Origin: an uncultured Muribaculaceae bacterium
GTDB lineage: Bacteria; Bacteroidota; Bacteroidia; Bacteroidales; Muribaculaceae
Assembly: GCA_958439725.1 (NCBI GenBank)
Contig: CAUBWJ010000046.1
Location: forward strand, 1 to 14,281
Reading direction: 5' to 3'
Length of the DNA stretch: 14,281 nucleotides
This document shows positions 6,350 to 13,034 of this stretch, in pieces; position 1 is the first letter of the stretch; every line of letters starts with the position of its first letter. The notes under the pieces were generated by a model. That model saw only the letters and a list, made by a program, of their open reading frames with translations. It was not told the DNA's origin and made no database searches. The translations under genes were made by a program, and so were the position numbers.

Positions 6350-8443
6350 ATGAAACTACGCAACAGGCTCGTGGCCCTGGCATTGTCGGCGGCTCCGCTC
6401 GCAAGCTTCGGATATACAACTTCGGCTATCGACTCGCTCGCATGGCGCGTGACCGAAGGCACGGCAAAGAACCGCATTTTCTTTACAACAAAGGAATCGC
6501 CCGTGGACTTCTATGAAGTGGTACCCTGCGGAGACACGGTGATGATCAACGGCAACAACGCCGTATCGCAGGCGGTGGGGCTTAACCGCTATCTGAAGGA
6601 CGTGGCCCGCATCCATATATCATGGAACAACCTGACGCAGCCGCTGCCAGAGGTGCTTCCGATGCCCGACTCGGTGTTGCGCGGAAAGACAGACCTTCCT
6701 TACCGCTACTATCTCAACTATTGCACATTCTCATATTCGATGCCATTCTGGGATGAAGACCGGTGGATGAAAGAGATTGACTGGATGGCGCTGCACGGCA
6801 TCAACATGCCCCTGGACATAGTAGGCTCCGAAGCCGTGTGGAGCAATGTGTTGCGCCGTCTCGGCTATTCATCGGACGAGATAAAGGAATTCCTTCCCGG
6901 CCCCGCTTTCACAGCCTGGTGGCTGATGAACAATCTTGAAGGCTGGGGCGGCCCGATGACTGACCAATGGATCGAGCAGCAAGCCAAACTGAACAAGGCC
7001 ATAATAGCGCGCATGAAGTCGCTGGGCATATCGCCCGTGCTCCCCGGCTATTCCGGCATGGTGCCGCGCACGGCCGGAAAGAAACTCGGTCTTGACATAG
7101 CCGATCCGGGCCGCTGGTGCGAATTCCCGCGTCCCGCCTTCCAGCAACCAGACGATCCTTCGTTCGATCGTCTCGCTTCCATCTATTATGATGAACTCGA
7201 ACGTCTCTATGGCAAAGCGCGCTTTTACAGCATGGATCCTTTTCATGAGGGCGGGTCAACAGAAGGAGTTGACCTTGCGAAAGCCGGAGTAAAGATTATG
7301 GAGCAGATGAAAAAAGTATCGCCCGAAGCCGTATGGGTTATCCAGGGATGGCATATCAATCCGCGCGTGGAGATGCTCGACACACTTCCTCACGGCTCAA
7401 TGGCGGTTCTTGACCTCAATGCCGAGAAAACTCCCATGTGGGGCGACGAATTGTCCGAGACATACCGTCCGGACGGCTTCAAAGGCCACGACTGGATTTA
7501 CTGCATGCTTCTGAATTTCGGAGGCAATGTTGGACTTCACGGACGCATGGACCAACTCACCGACGGTTTCTTCAAGGCCCGTGACTCACGATTTGCGTCC
7601 TCGCTCAAAGGTGTAGGCGCCACTCCCGAGGGAATTGAGAACAATCCGGTGATGTATGAGCTGCTTTATGAACTTCCATGGATGGATTCCAAGCCGGAAC
7701 TGCATGCATGGCTCAGAAACTATCTGCATGCCCGATACGGCAAAGAGCCTTCTGACTCACTGGTGAGTGCCTGGGACAACCTGTATGCAACCGTCTACAA
7801 CGCCCCCACCGACTATCGCGGTCAGGGCACTGTCGAATCGGTAATATGCGCGAGGCCGACGTGGGATCTCAAGAGTGTGTCGACCTGGGGCTCCTCGAAA
7901 CTTTTCTATTCTCACTCCCTCACCGGGCGTGCCGCGTCGCTGATGAAAGGCCAGGGAACGGGAAACAACTTCGAATATGACTATGCCGACGTGGTGCGTC
8001 AGGCAAATGCCGACGAGGCCAACCGTATGCTCATAGCTATGTCGGATCTGAAGAGAAGAGGGCTTACAAAACAGGCAGAAAAACTGTCGGAGGAATTTCT
8101 GGCTCTAATTGACCGTCAGGACTCATTGCTGTCGCAAAGAAATGATACCCGCGCGGACACCTGGCTACGCCATGCCGCCAATGCAGCTTCCAATCCTACC
8201 CAGAAGCTACAGAATGTTGACAATGCAGCCCTCCTCATAACCGTATGGGGAGACTCGGCAGCCGCCAATGTGGCCGGCCTGCATGAATACTCCCATCGCG
8301 AATGGGGCGGAATAATCCGCGACCTTTACAAGAAACGGTGGCAGGCGTTTTTCGACCATCAGTTCAGAAACGGGCCGAAACCTGACTATTACCGTATGGA
8401 ACTGGACTGGATAGACCGCATGCGCAGGGAGTACGGCAAATAA
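6350..8443 (+). CDS. Secreted alpha-N-acetylglucosaminidase, glycoside hydrolase family 89
   Basis: The protein releases terminal alpha-linked GlcNAc, as on gastric mucin O-glycans or heparan-type chains, and is the bacterial counterpart of human NAGLU. The 697 residues begin with a signal peptide (MKLRNRLVALALSAAPLASFG). A small N-terminal domain (about 25-110) follows, then the TIM-barrel (about 115-445) with YRYYLNYCTFSYSMPFWDEDRWMKEIDWMALHGINMPL, typical of GH89, then a helical C-terminal domain (about 450-697). By alignment in mind to human NAGLU (E316 acid/base, E446 nucleophile), the catalytic pair should be E300 in DPFHEGG and E427 in TPEGIENNPVMYEL. The spacing (127 versus 130) agrees. 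There is no Shine-Dalgarno sequence before the ATG at 6350. No SusC/D pair or other PUL partner adjoins it; it stands alone between serB and an HD protein. No lipobox is seen, so it is periplasmic or exported rather than an obvious lipoprotein. Confidence 0.93.
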   Translation: MKLRNRLVALALSAAPLASFGYTTSAIDSLAWRVTEGTAKNRIFFTTKESPVDFYEVVPCGDTVMINGNNAVSQAVGLNRYLKDVARIHISWNNLTQPLPEVLPMPDSVLRGKTDLPYRYYLNYCTFSYSMPFWDEDRWMKEIDWMALHGINMPLDIVGSEAVWSNVLRRLGYSSDEIKEFLPGPAFTAWWLMNNLEGWGGPMTDQWIEQQAKLNKAIIARMKSLGISPVLPGYSGMVPRTAGKKLGLDIADPGRWCEFPRPAFQQPDDPSFDRLASIYYDELERLYGKARFYSMDPFHEGGSTEGVDLAKAGVKIMEQMKKVSPEAVWVIQGWHINPRVEMLDTLPHGSMAVLDLNAEKTPMWGDELSETYRPDGFKGHDWIYCMLLNFGGNVGLHGRMDQLTDGFFKARDSRFASSLKGVGATPEGIENNPVMYELLYELPWMDSKPELHAWLRNYLHARYGKEPSDSLVSAWDNLYATVYNAPTDYRGQGTVESVICARPTWDLKSVSTWGSSKLFYSHSLTGRAASLMKGQGTGNNFEYDYADVVRQANADEANRMLIAMSDLKRRGLTKQAEKLSEEFLALIDRQDSLLSQRNDTRADTWLRHAANAASNPTQKLQNVDNAALLITVWGDSAAANVAGLHEYSHREWGGIIRDLYKKRWQAFFDHQFRNGPKPDYYRMELDWIDRMRREYGK

Positions 8444-9058
8444 TCAGTTGATCGTAGTGTATTTGCGCTCGAGAATGGAGGCGGCCACCGAATCGGCGAG
8501 CTGCACCAGACTCACGAGCGGATAGAGATCGGCCGCGCGGCGGAAATCGCCTTTCGATTCACCGTCGGTGGGATTGACACTCCACGCGCCCATGTGCCAA
8601 CGGATGGCGCATATCTCGGCATCAGTCAGGCCGAGGCCCATCTGCAGCAGCATTATCACCGACTTCTCGCCGTGGCCAACGGGGAGCGTGCCCTGGTCAC
8701 TGCCATACTGGCTTTGACCGAGTTCGTAGGCGGCGTTGCGTTTCTTATAATAGAGATTGGACTTGCACATGTCGTGAAGCAGAGTGGCAATGATAATGCT
8801 GGCGTCGGAAATACGCTCGAACACATCGGGACGCATCTTGCTGAAAGTAGCCTTCAGCTCGCGCGCCGCATAGTAAACGTTTAGCGAATGAATCATCAGG
8901 CCGCCCTCATAACACATGTGGCCGTTCATAGATGCGGGGGCTGTGAAATAGCCGGTGTTTTCGAGTTCGGCTATAAAATCATCCATTTCCTCAAGGCCGG
9001 TTGATTTCAGCAGCCCTATTATCTCTTCTTTATGTTTGCGGAGTTCGTCTTTATCCAT
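8444..9058 (-). CDS. HD-domain metal-dependent hydrolase
   Basis: This 204-residue cytoplasmic protein has the ordered metal-binding residues of an HD phosphohydrolase: H57 (MIHSLNV), H95-D96 (LLHDMCK), H129 (GHGEKS), H155 (RWHMGAW) and D189 (QLADSVAA). A helical N-terminal segment (MDKDELRKHKEEIIGLLKSTG) precedes the domain. HD enzymes cleave phosphoester bonds in nucleotides or RNA; the substrate here cannot be told. Short bacterial relatives include YhaM-type nucleases, but I see no fused OB-fold. The start is placed at the ATG at 9058, 4 nt after the rfbC stop codon. A longer frame to 9103 would run inside rfbC and is rejected. Close spacing suggests cotranscription and translational coupling with rfbC. 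The stop codon directly abuts that of the convergent GH89 gene, leaving no intergenic base. Confidence 0.85.
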   Translation of the reverse strand: MDKDELRKHKEEIIGLLKSTGLEEMDDFIAELENTGYFTAPASMNGHMCYEGGLMIHSLNVYYAARELKATFSKMRPDVFERISDASIIIATLLHDMCKSNLYYKKRNAAYELGQSQYGSDQGTLPVGHGEKSVIMLLQMGLGLTDAEICAIRWHMGAWSVNPTDGESKGDFRRAADLYPLVSLVQLADSVAASILERKYTTIN

Positions 9059-9062
9059 ATTC

Positions 9063-9617
9063 TTACAGGTTATAAGGAGTGATTTCATCGAGCGAAAGGC
9101 CACGCATGTCCTTGGGCGAAAGCGTCATGTCGGCAACCGGGATACGCCAGTCCACACCAACGGAAGGGTCATTGAAACTCAGGGTGCATTCGGCCGACGG
9201 CGTATACACATTGTCAACCTTATACTGGAACTGCGCTTCGGAACTGAGCACGGCGAACCCGTGGGCGAATCCGCGGGGAATGTAAAGCTGCAGCCCGTTG
9301 TCGGCCGTCAGCTCAACGGCGGCATAGCGGCCGAAAGTCGGCGAGCCGGCACGAAGGTCAACGGCCACATCAAGCACCGCGCCGCGCGACACCCTCACAA
9401 TCTTTGCCTGCCAGAATTCACCGCGCTGGAAATGAAGTCCGCGCACCACACCATAGCGGCTTACGGATTCATTATCCTGGATAAAGTCGCCGTTGGCACC
9501 GGTTGCTTCCTCAAACTCGGCGCGGCGAAACGTCTCGGCAAAATATCCACGTTCGTCGCCGAACCGCTTCGGCTCAATGAGCCAGAGACCCTTTATGTCA
9601 AGTTGGCTAAATCGCAT
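9063..9617 (-). CDS. rfbC: dTDP-4-dehydrorhamnose 3,5-epimerase
   Basis: RmlC/RfbC epimerises dTDP-4-dehydro-6-deoxyglucose at C3 and C5, the third step of dTDP-L-rhamnose synthesis for surface polysaccharides. The 184-residue single cupin is of normal length. Family landmarks are the FGDERGYFAETF substrate loop, the catalytic base H62 in VVRGLHFQ, KIVRVSRGAVLDVAVDLR, YIPRGFAHGF, Y132 in FQYKVDNVYTPSAE (matching the Tyr acid) and D170 in LSPKDMRGLSL. The ATG at 9617 is chosen because the family N-terminus begins there (MRFSQLDIKGLWLIEP) behind an A-rich stretch. A further 57 upstream codons in frame pass through two palindromes and are not coding. Other rml genes are absent from the window, and the downstream neighbour is the HD protein. 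A TAATTTTG on the reverse strand (9807-9800) could be a distant -7 element. Confidence 0.95.
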   Translation of the reverse strand: MRFSQLDIKGLWLIEPKRFGDERGYFAETFRRAEFEEATGANGDFIQDNESVSRYGVVRGLHFQRGEFWQAKIVRVSRGAVLDVAVDLRAGSPTFGRYAAVELTADNGLQLYIPRGFAHGFAVLSSEAQFQYKVDNVYTPSAECTLSFNDPSVGVDWRIPVADMTLSPKDMRGLSLDEITPYNL

Positions 9618-9691
9618 TTTTAATGGAGGATTATATGACTTATGTTTCTTATGTGAAGGTGTTGCAAAAATCAAATCACCGTCTAAACTGT

Positions 9692-9715
9692 AGGGATGCA
9701 CGCTCGTGCATCCCT
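9692..9715. repeat. Hairpin AGGGATGCACG / CGTGCATCCCT, probably an interspersed REP-like repeat
   Basis: AGGGATGCACG (9692-9702) and CGTGCATCCCT (9705-9715) are perfect 11-bp inverted arms with CT between them. The site lies in the 227-bp region between rfbC and the GH3 gene. It has the look of short palindromes that recur between genes in many Bacteroidetes. With no T-run following on the gene strand (reverse), a classic intrinsic terminator is unlikely, although the hairpin may stabilise the 3' end of the GH3 message. Confidence 0.7.
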
Positions 9716-9736
9716 GAGAATAAACGCATTGAATTC

Positions 9737-9756
9737 GGCTGCTCCATGGAGCAGCC
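9737..9756. repeat. 20-bp perfect palindrome
   Basis: GGCTGCTCCATGGAGCAGCC is identical to its own reverse complement. It lies 21 bp from the neighbouring hairpin. On the forward strand it is followed by TTACTTTT, resembling a terminator tail; on the reverse strand, the direction of both flanking genes, it is followed by GAATTC with no T-run. It may be the second half of a paired REP-like unit, or a transcription-blocking hairpin between the GH3 operon and rfbC. Confidence 0.65.
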
Positions 9757-9844
9757 TTACTTTTCGCAGTTTCGAAACAACCCCACATGGAAACTCTGGC
9801 AAAATTAGCAAAATTTTCCGGGATAAATCCGAGAGATATGCGTT

Positions 9845-12094
9845 TCAGAATTCAGAGTCGGCCCACTGCTGAGGCTGATTTATCGAGAGGGGGATTTTGG
9901 CTGCTATATTTTGTGCAGAGGTACCGATCAGAATTTCAAATTTACCCGGTTCTACGGTCCATTTGCCGGTTGCGGGATTGAAAAATGCAAACGCATTACG
10001 GTCAAGGATCATGACCGCGTTTTCGGTTGCGCCGGGTTTGACGTTAACTTTGCTGAATGCCTTTAACTCCTTCACGGGACGCTCAACACCACTCTTCACA
10101 TCACGAACGTAGAGCTGGACTACTTCCGCTCCGGCAACCGCACCGATATTGGTCACCGGCACCTTAACGGTATATTTTCCATCCTTTTCAGTGAGCTCCG
10201 GCGTTCCTAACCTGAAATCGGTATAGCTAAGTCCGTGACCAAACGGGAAATTGACCCTATTCGGTTTAAGTCTGTCGATATGGCGATAACCCACATTGAT
10301 TCCCTCCTTATATGCCACATCACCATTCACTCCGGGATACATAGTGGAATCGGCGGCGGCATGCGGGGCATAGTCGGCAAGAGCTTTGGCAAAGGTCATA
10401 GGCAACTTGCCTGACGGATTCACGTCGCCAAACAGGACATCAGCAATGGCATTGCCGGCCTCCGAGCCGATATACCATCCCTGCACTATCGCGGGAACTT
10501 TATCAACCCAGGGCATAGCGTAGGCATTGCCGGTGAGGGTAATCACTACCAGCGCCGGATTGGCAGCATACAGCGCTTCTATCACCTGATTCTGGTCATA
10601 AGGCAGAGCGAAAGTCTCGCGATCGGTTGACTCGGCATCCTGATGGTCGGCCTTGTTAAGTCCGCCGATGAAAATCACCATATCCGCATCCTTGGCGGCC
10701 TTTACAGCTGCGGCGATCAGCTGCTCGGGAGTGCGCTCATCCTTCAGATTCTGTCCGGTGGTGACTCCATTGTATTCTCCGGTCACGTCGCCCACATATC
10801 CGCGCTCATAAGCCACGTCGATTCCTCGCCCGGCAGCTTTGGCACTGATGCCGTCGAGAGGCAGAATCTCGCGCTGAACTTTTAGCGAGGAAGAACCGCC
10901 ACCGACCGTCATCATTTTGATTGCGTTCTCGCCTACAACCAGTATTTTCCTGACCGACGGCGCCACAGGAAGCAGCTTACCCTGATTCTTGAGCAGCACT
11001 ATGCCCTCCCCGCCTATTTTGCGGGCTGCCGCATAATGTTCATCGCTATTGAGCGAGCCATAGGGACGATTGCGGTTCATCTCGGTGCGCATGATAAGGC
11101 GGAGCACTCTCGCCGCCTTGTCATCAAGGCCTGCCATATCCATTTTGCCTTCAAGAATCAGCTTCTCGTATGGTTTGGCAAGATAGTAATTATCGTAGGC
11201 GTTGCTCGCACCCCAGTTCAGTCCGTTGGTCCACGACCCGAATTCCATATCAAGGCCATTGCTCGCTACCTTTTCCGTATTATGCACGGCGCCCCAGTCG
11301 CTGATGGCCACGCCGTCAAAACGCCAGTCGCGCTTCAGGATATCTTTCAACAGCACCGGATTCTCACATGCGTGCTCACCGCTTACCTTGTTGTATCCGG
11401 GCATGATGGCCCATGCACCGCCTTCGGTAATGGCTGCCTTAAATGCCGGAAGATAAATCTCATGGAGAGTGCGGTCGTCAACCAGCACATTCACGGATGC
11501 ACGGTCGGTTTCCTGATTATTGAGAGCGTAATGTTTCACACATGCGGCCACACCATTCTCCTGCACGCCTTTGACATAAGGCACAACCATACGCGCTGCC
11601 AGATAAGGATCCTCGCCCATATACTCGAAATTGCGTCCGTTGAGGGGCGTGCGGTTGATATTCACACCGGGGCCGAGGAGCACATTTTTATTTCTGTATC
11701 TCGCCTCTTCGCCTATTGACTTGCCATAGAGGTAGGACATCTCGGGATTCCACGTTGCAGCGAGACAGGTAAGAGCGGGAAACGCCACACAGGAATCGTT
11801 TGTGGCTCCGGCCTGATCCCATTCATCCCAAAGAACATCAGGGCGTATGCCGTGAGGGCCGTCGGTACACCACACTCCCGGAATGCCCAGACGCTGCACA
11901 CCCGGGGAGCTGAACTTGCTCTGAGCATGGATTATCGCAATCTTCTCCGCCACTGTCATTCTGGAGAGTGCATCGCTGACCCTCGCCTCTATCGGCTGGG
12001 AATCGTCAAGATATACAGGCACGTCAGCCTTAACAGAGCCGATAGCGCATATTGCGGCAAGGGCTAAAACCATGGTCTTTTTCATTATTTTCAT
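9845..12094 (-). CDS. Secreted GH3 beta-glucosidase-like glycoside hydrolase
   Basis: This 749-residue protein is a three-domain GH3 enzyme, which removes terminal beta-linked sugars, usually glucose or xylose, from oligosaccharides or glycosides. A signal peptide ending near VKA (residue 23) is followed by the (beta/alpha)8 domain (about 38-340) with VKHYALNNQETDR (186-198) and the nucleophile D266 in GVAISDWGA. The alpha/beta sandwich (about 360-625) carries GGLNKADHQDAESTDRETFALP, in which E488 fits the acid/base. A C-terminal fibronectin-III-like domain (about 640-740) contains GAEVVQLYVRD. The length matches BglX-type enzymes. The ATG at 12094 overlaps the ThuA-like gene's stop as ATGA, so the two are translationally coupled; a second ATG at 12085 (MKK) is a less likely start. 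The exact substrate is not readable from the sequence, but a partner ThuA domain protein suggests glucosides or their keto derivatives. Confidence 0.93.
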   Translation of the reverse strand: MKIMKKTMVLALAAICAIGSVKADVPVYLDDSQPIEARVSDALSRMTVAEKIAIIHAQSKFSSPGVQRLGIPGVWCTDGPHGIRPDVLWDEWDQAGATNDSCVAFPALTCLAATWNPEMSYLYGKSIGEEARYRNKNVLLGPGVNINRTPLNGRNFEYMGEDPYLAARMVVPYVKGVQENGVAACVKHYALNNQETDRASVNVLVDDRTLHEIYLPAFKAAITEGGAWAIMPGYNKVSGEHACENPVLLKDILKRDWRFDGVAISDWGAVHNTEKVASNGLDMEFGSWTNGLNWGASNAYDNYYLAKPYEKLILEGKMDMAGLDDKAARVLRLIMRTEMNRNRPYGSLNSDEHYAAARKIGGEGIVLLKNQGKLLPVAPSVRKILVVGENAIKMMTVGGGSSSLKVQREILPLDGISAKAAGRGIDVAYERGYVGDVTGEYNGVTTGQNLKDERTPEQLIAAAVKAAKDADMVIFIGGLNKADHQDAESTDRETFALPYDQNQVIEALYAANPALVVITLTGNAYAMPWVDKVPAIVQGWYIGSEAGNAIADVLFGDVNPSGKLPMTFAKALADYAPHAAADSTMYPGVNGDVAYKEGINVGYRHIDRLKPNRVNFPFGHGLSYTDFRLGTPELTEKDGKYTVKVPVTNIGAVAGAEVVQLYVRDVKSGVERPVKELKAFSKVNVKPGATENAVMILDRNAFAFFNPATGKWTVEPGKFEILIGTSAQNIAAKIPLSINQPQQWADSEF

Positions 12095-12900
12095 TTCTCA
12101 AAGGGATTACCATTAGGGGCCTGACTTACAACGTATCTGAAGGCGTTGAGAGTCATAAGATTCTGAGTAGCATCACTGAATTCACGGTCGCCGTGGCCGT
12201 AGTTAAGATATATCATGCGGTATTTTTTGTTGCGCCAGGCTATGGGGAAATCTCCGAAACGGACAACGTCCTTGATTCCAAGCGGATAGTTTTTCGGAGA
12301 AATCGATGCTATGATCTCAACATCCTTATTATCACGCGGAGAAGGGTTGAACTGATACCACTCGCTCTCGGGCGCAACAAACTCGGCCGGAAGATTACGG
12401 GTGATGTCACTATCGGTATTATCGAGAGTCAGTAACACCGGTTGCGGAGGCCAGTTGTTGCAATAGAAACTACCGCAGCCCAGGAACTTGTTAAACCAAG
12501 GCCACTGAGTGGAACGGTCGTTATAGCCTGCGGCATGAAATCCGAGCCAGCCACCACCATTTTCCATATACTTCTCAAAAGCCTCGCGCTCGGCTCCGGG
12601 AGCCGGAGAGATATTGATTACGATGAGTACACTGTATTCTTTCAGTCTGTCGAAAGTATAACCCGCAAAAGTATTTGAAGTTTCGAGAATCCAGCCGTCA
12701 CCGACGGTAAGGCGGCTGAAAAAGTCCATTGCGTCGCGAGCGAACTCCACATGCGCAGGCTCGGATGTGTCAGAATAAACAAGCAAAGCCTTAAAGCGCG
12801 GCGCGCGGGCATAATTGGCAGGATAGCCTCCATCCTGAGCCCCTACGGCCACAGCCACTGTCAGAGCCAAAAGCGTAATGAATCGTCTTAGTTTTTCCAT
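12091..12900 (-). CDS. Secreted ThuA-like domain protein
   Basis: This 269-residue protein has a signal peptide (MEKLRRFITLLALTVAVAVGAQ). The rest is a ThuA-like domain, a flavodoxin/class-I glutamine-amidotransferase-type fold named for a trehalose-utilisation protein. Marker motifs are FKALLVYSDTSEPAH (36-50), GGGWLGFHAAG (115-125), SEWYQF (179-184), FPIAWRN (218-224) and YLNYGHGDREF (231-241). The conserved His in GFHAA (H122) and that in NYGHG (H236) are present, whereas the amidotransferase Cys is absent. ThuA relatives act on 3-keto sugars in disaccharide pathways, and secreted Bacteroidetes forms often accompany glycosidases or DUF1080 proteins; the reaction here is not proven. It is first in a two-gene operon with the GH3 enzyme (4-nt ATGA overlap) and is driven by the promoter at 12966-12996. 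Confidence 0.85.
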   Translation of the reverse strand: MEKLRRFITLLALTVAVAVGAQDGGYPANYARAPRFKALLVYSDTSEPAHVEFARDAMDFFSRLTVGDGWILETSNTFAGYTFDRLKEYSVLIVINISPAPGAEREAFEKYMENGGGWLGFHAAGYNDRSTQWPWFNKFLGCGSFYCNNWPPQPVLLTLDNTDSDITRNLPAEFVAPESEWYQFNPSPRDNKDVEIIASISPKNYPLGIKDVVRFGDFPIAWRNKKYRMIYLNYGHGDREFSDATQNLMTLNAFRYVVSQAPNGNPFEK

Positions 12901-12950
12901 TTCAGTTATCAGGTATTTAAGGATTTAAATGGGTCAGTGTAAAAAGTCGG

Positions 12951-12983
12951 TTGTTAAAACACGGCCAAAGATAGTTAACTTTG
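12951..12983 (+). promoter_or_regulatory. Divergent promoter of the IS-interrupted gene
   Basis: TTG (12951-12953) and TAACTTTG (12976-12983) are separated by 22 nt, slightly longer than the usual 19-21. The -7 element ends 4 nt before an ATG at 12988, the same tight layout as at uvrA. It interlocks with the leftward promoter: the two -7 elements lie back to back, 2 bp apart (CAAAGATA-GT-TAACTTTG), so polymerase could not occupy both at once. Confidence 0.6.
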
Positions 12984-12996
12984 CGGAATGAAACAA
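12966..12996 (-). promoter_or_regulatory. Promoter of the ThuA-GH3 operon
   Basis: On the reverse strand TTG (12996-12994) is followed after 20 nt by TATCTTTG (12973-12966), an excellent match to TTTG-N19-21-TAnnTTTG. Transcription would begin near 12960, giving a leader of about 60 nt before the ThuA-like ATG at 12900. The -33 element is only 20 bp from the IS boundary at 13016, so the core promoter is intact but anything further upstream has been displaced. Confidence 0.75.
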
Positions 12997-13015
12997 TGGC
13001 AGGTATTGAAGACAA
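12988..13015 (+). pseudogene. 5' remnant of a rightward gene cut by the IS
   Basis: An ATG follows the TAACTTTG promoter element by 4 nt and gives MKQWQVLKT before the sequence enters the IS left end at 13016. The frame continues through IS DNA to a TGA at 13111-13113, a 41-codon hybrid of no evident meaning. Evidence that this was a gene is positional: a well-formed promoter with a start codon placed as at uvrA. Nine codons cannot identify the product. The base right of the IS (from 14226) is not preceded by a target duplication, so I cannot say that the rest of the gene resumes there. Confidence 0.45.
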
Positions 13016-13034
13016 CAGGGCTGACGCATCTTAA
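13016..13034. repeat. IS left terminal inverted repeat
   Basis: CAGGGCTGACGCATCTTAA matches the opposite end at 18 of 19 bases. The transposase stop codon (13031-13033) lies inside this repeat. Confidence 0.85.

Noticed and set aside
9059..9103. 15-codon extension of the HD protein into rfbC
   Set aside because: The ATG at 9058 lies 4 nt past the rfbC stop and starts a sensible helix; the extension only reads rfbC codons out of frame.
9618..9788. 57-codon N-terminal extension of rfbC
   Set aside because: It runs through two palindromes and has no resemblance to an RmlC N-terminus, which begins at MRFSQLDIKGLWLIEP.
11036..11719. 227-codon forward-strand open frame inside the GH3 gene
   Set aside because: It is antisense to well-conserved GH3 motifs, including the nucleophile region, and its own composition is not protein-like.
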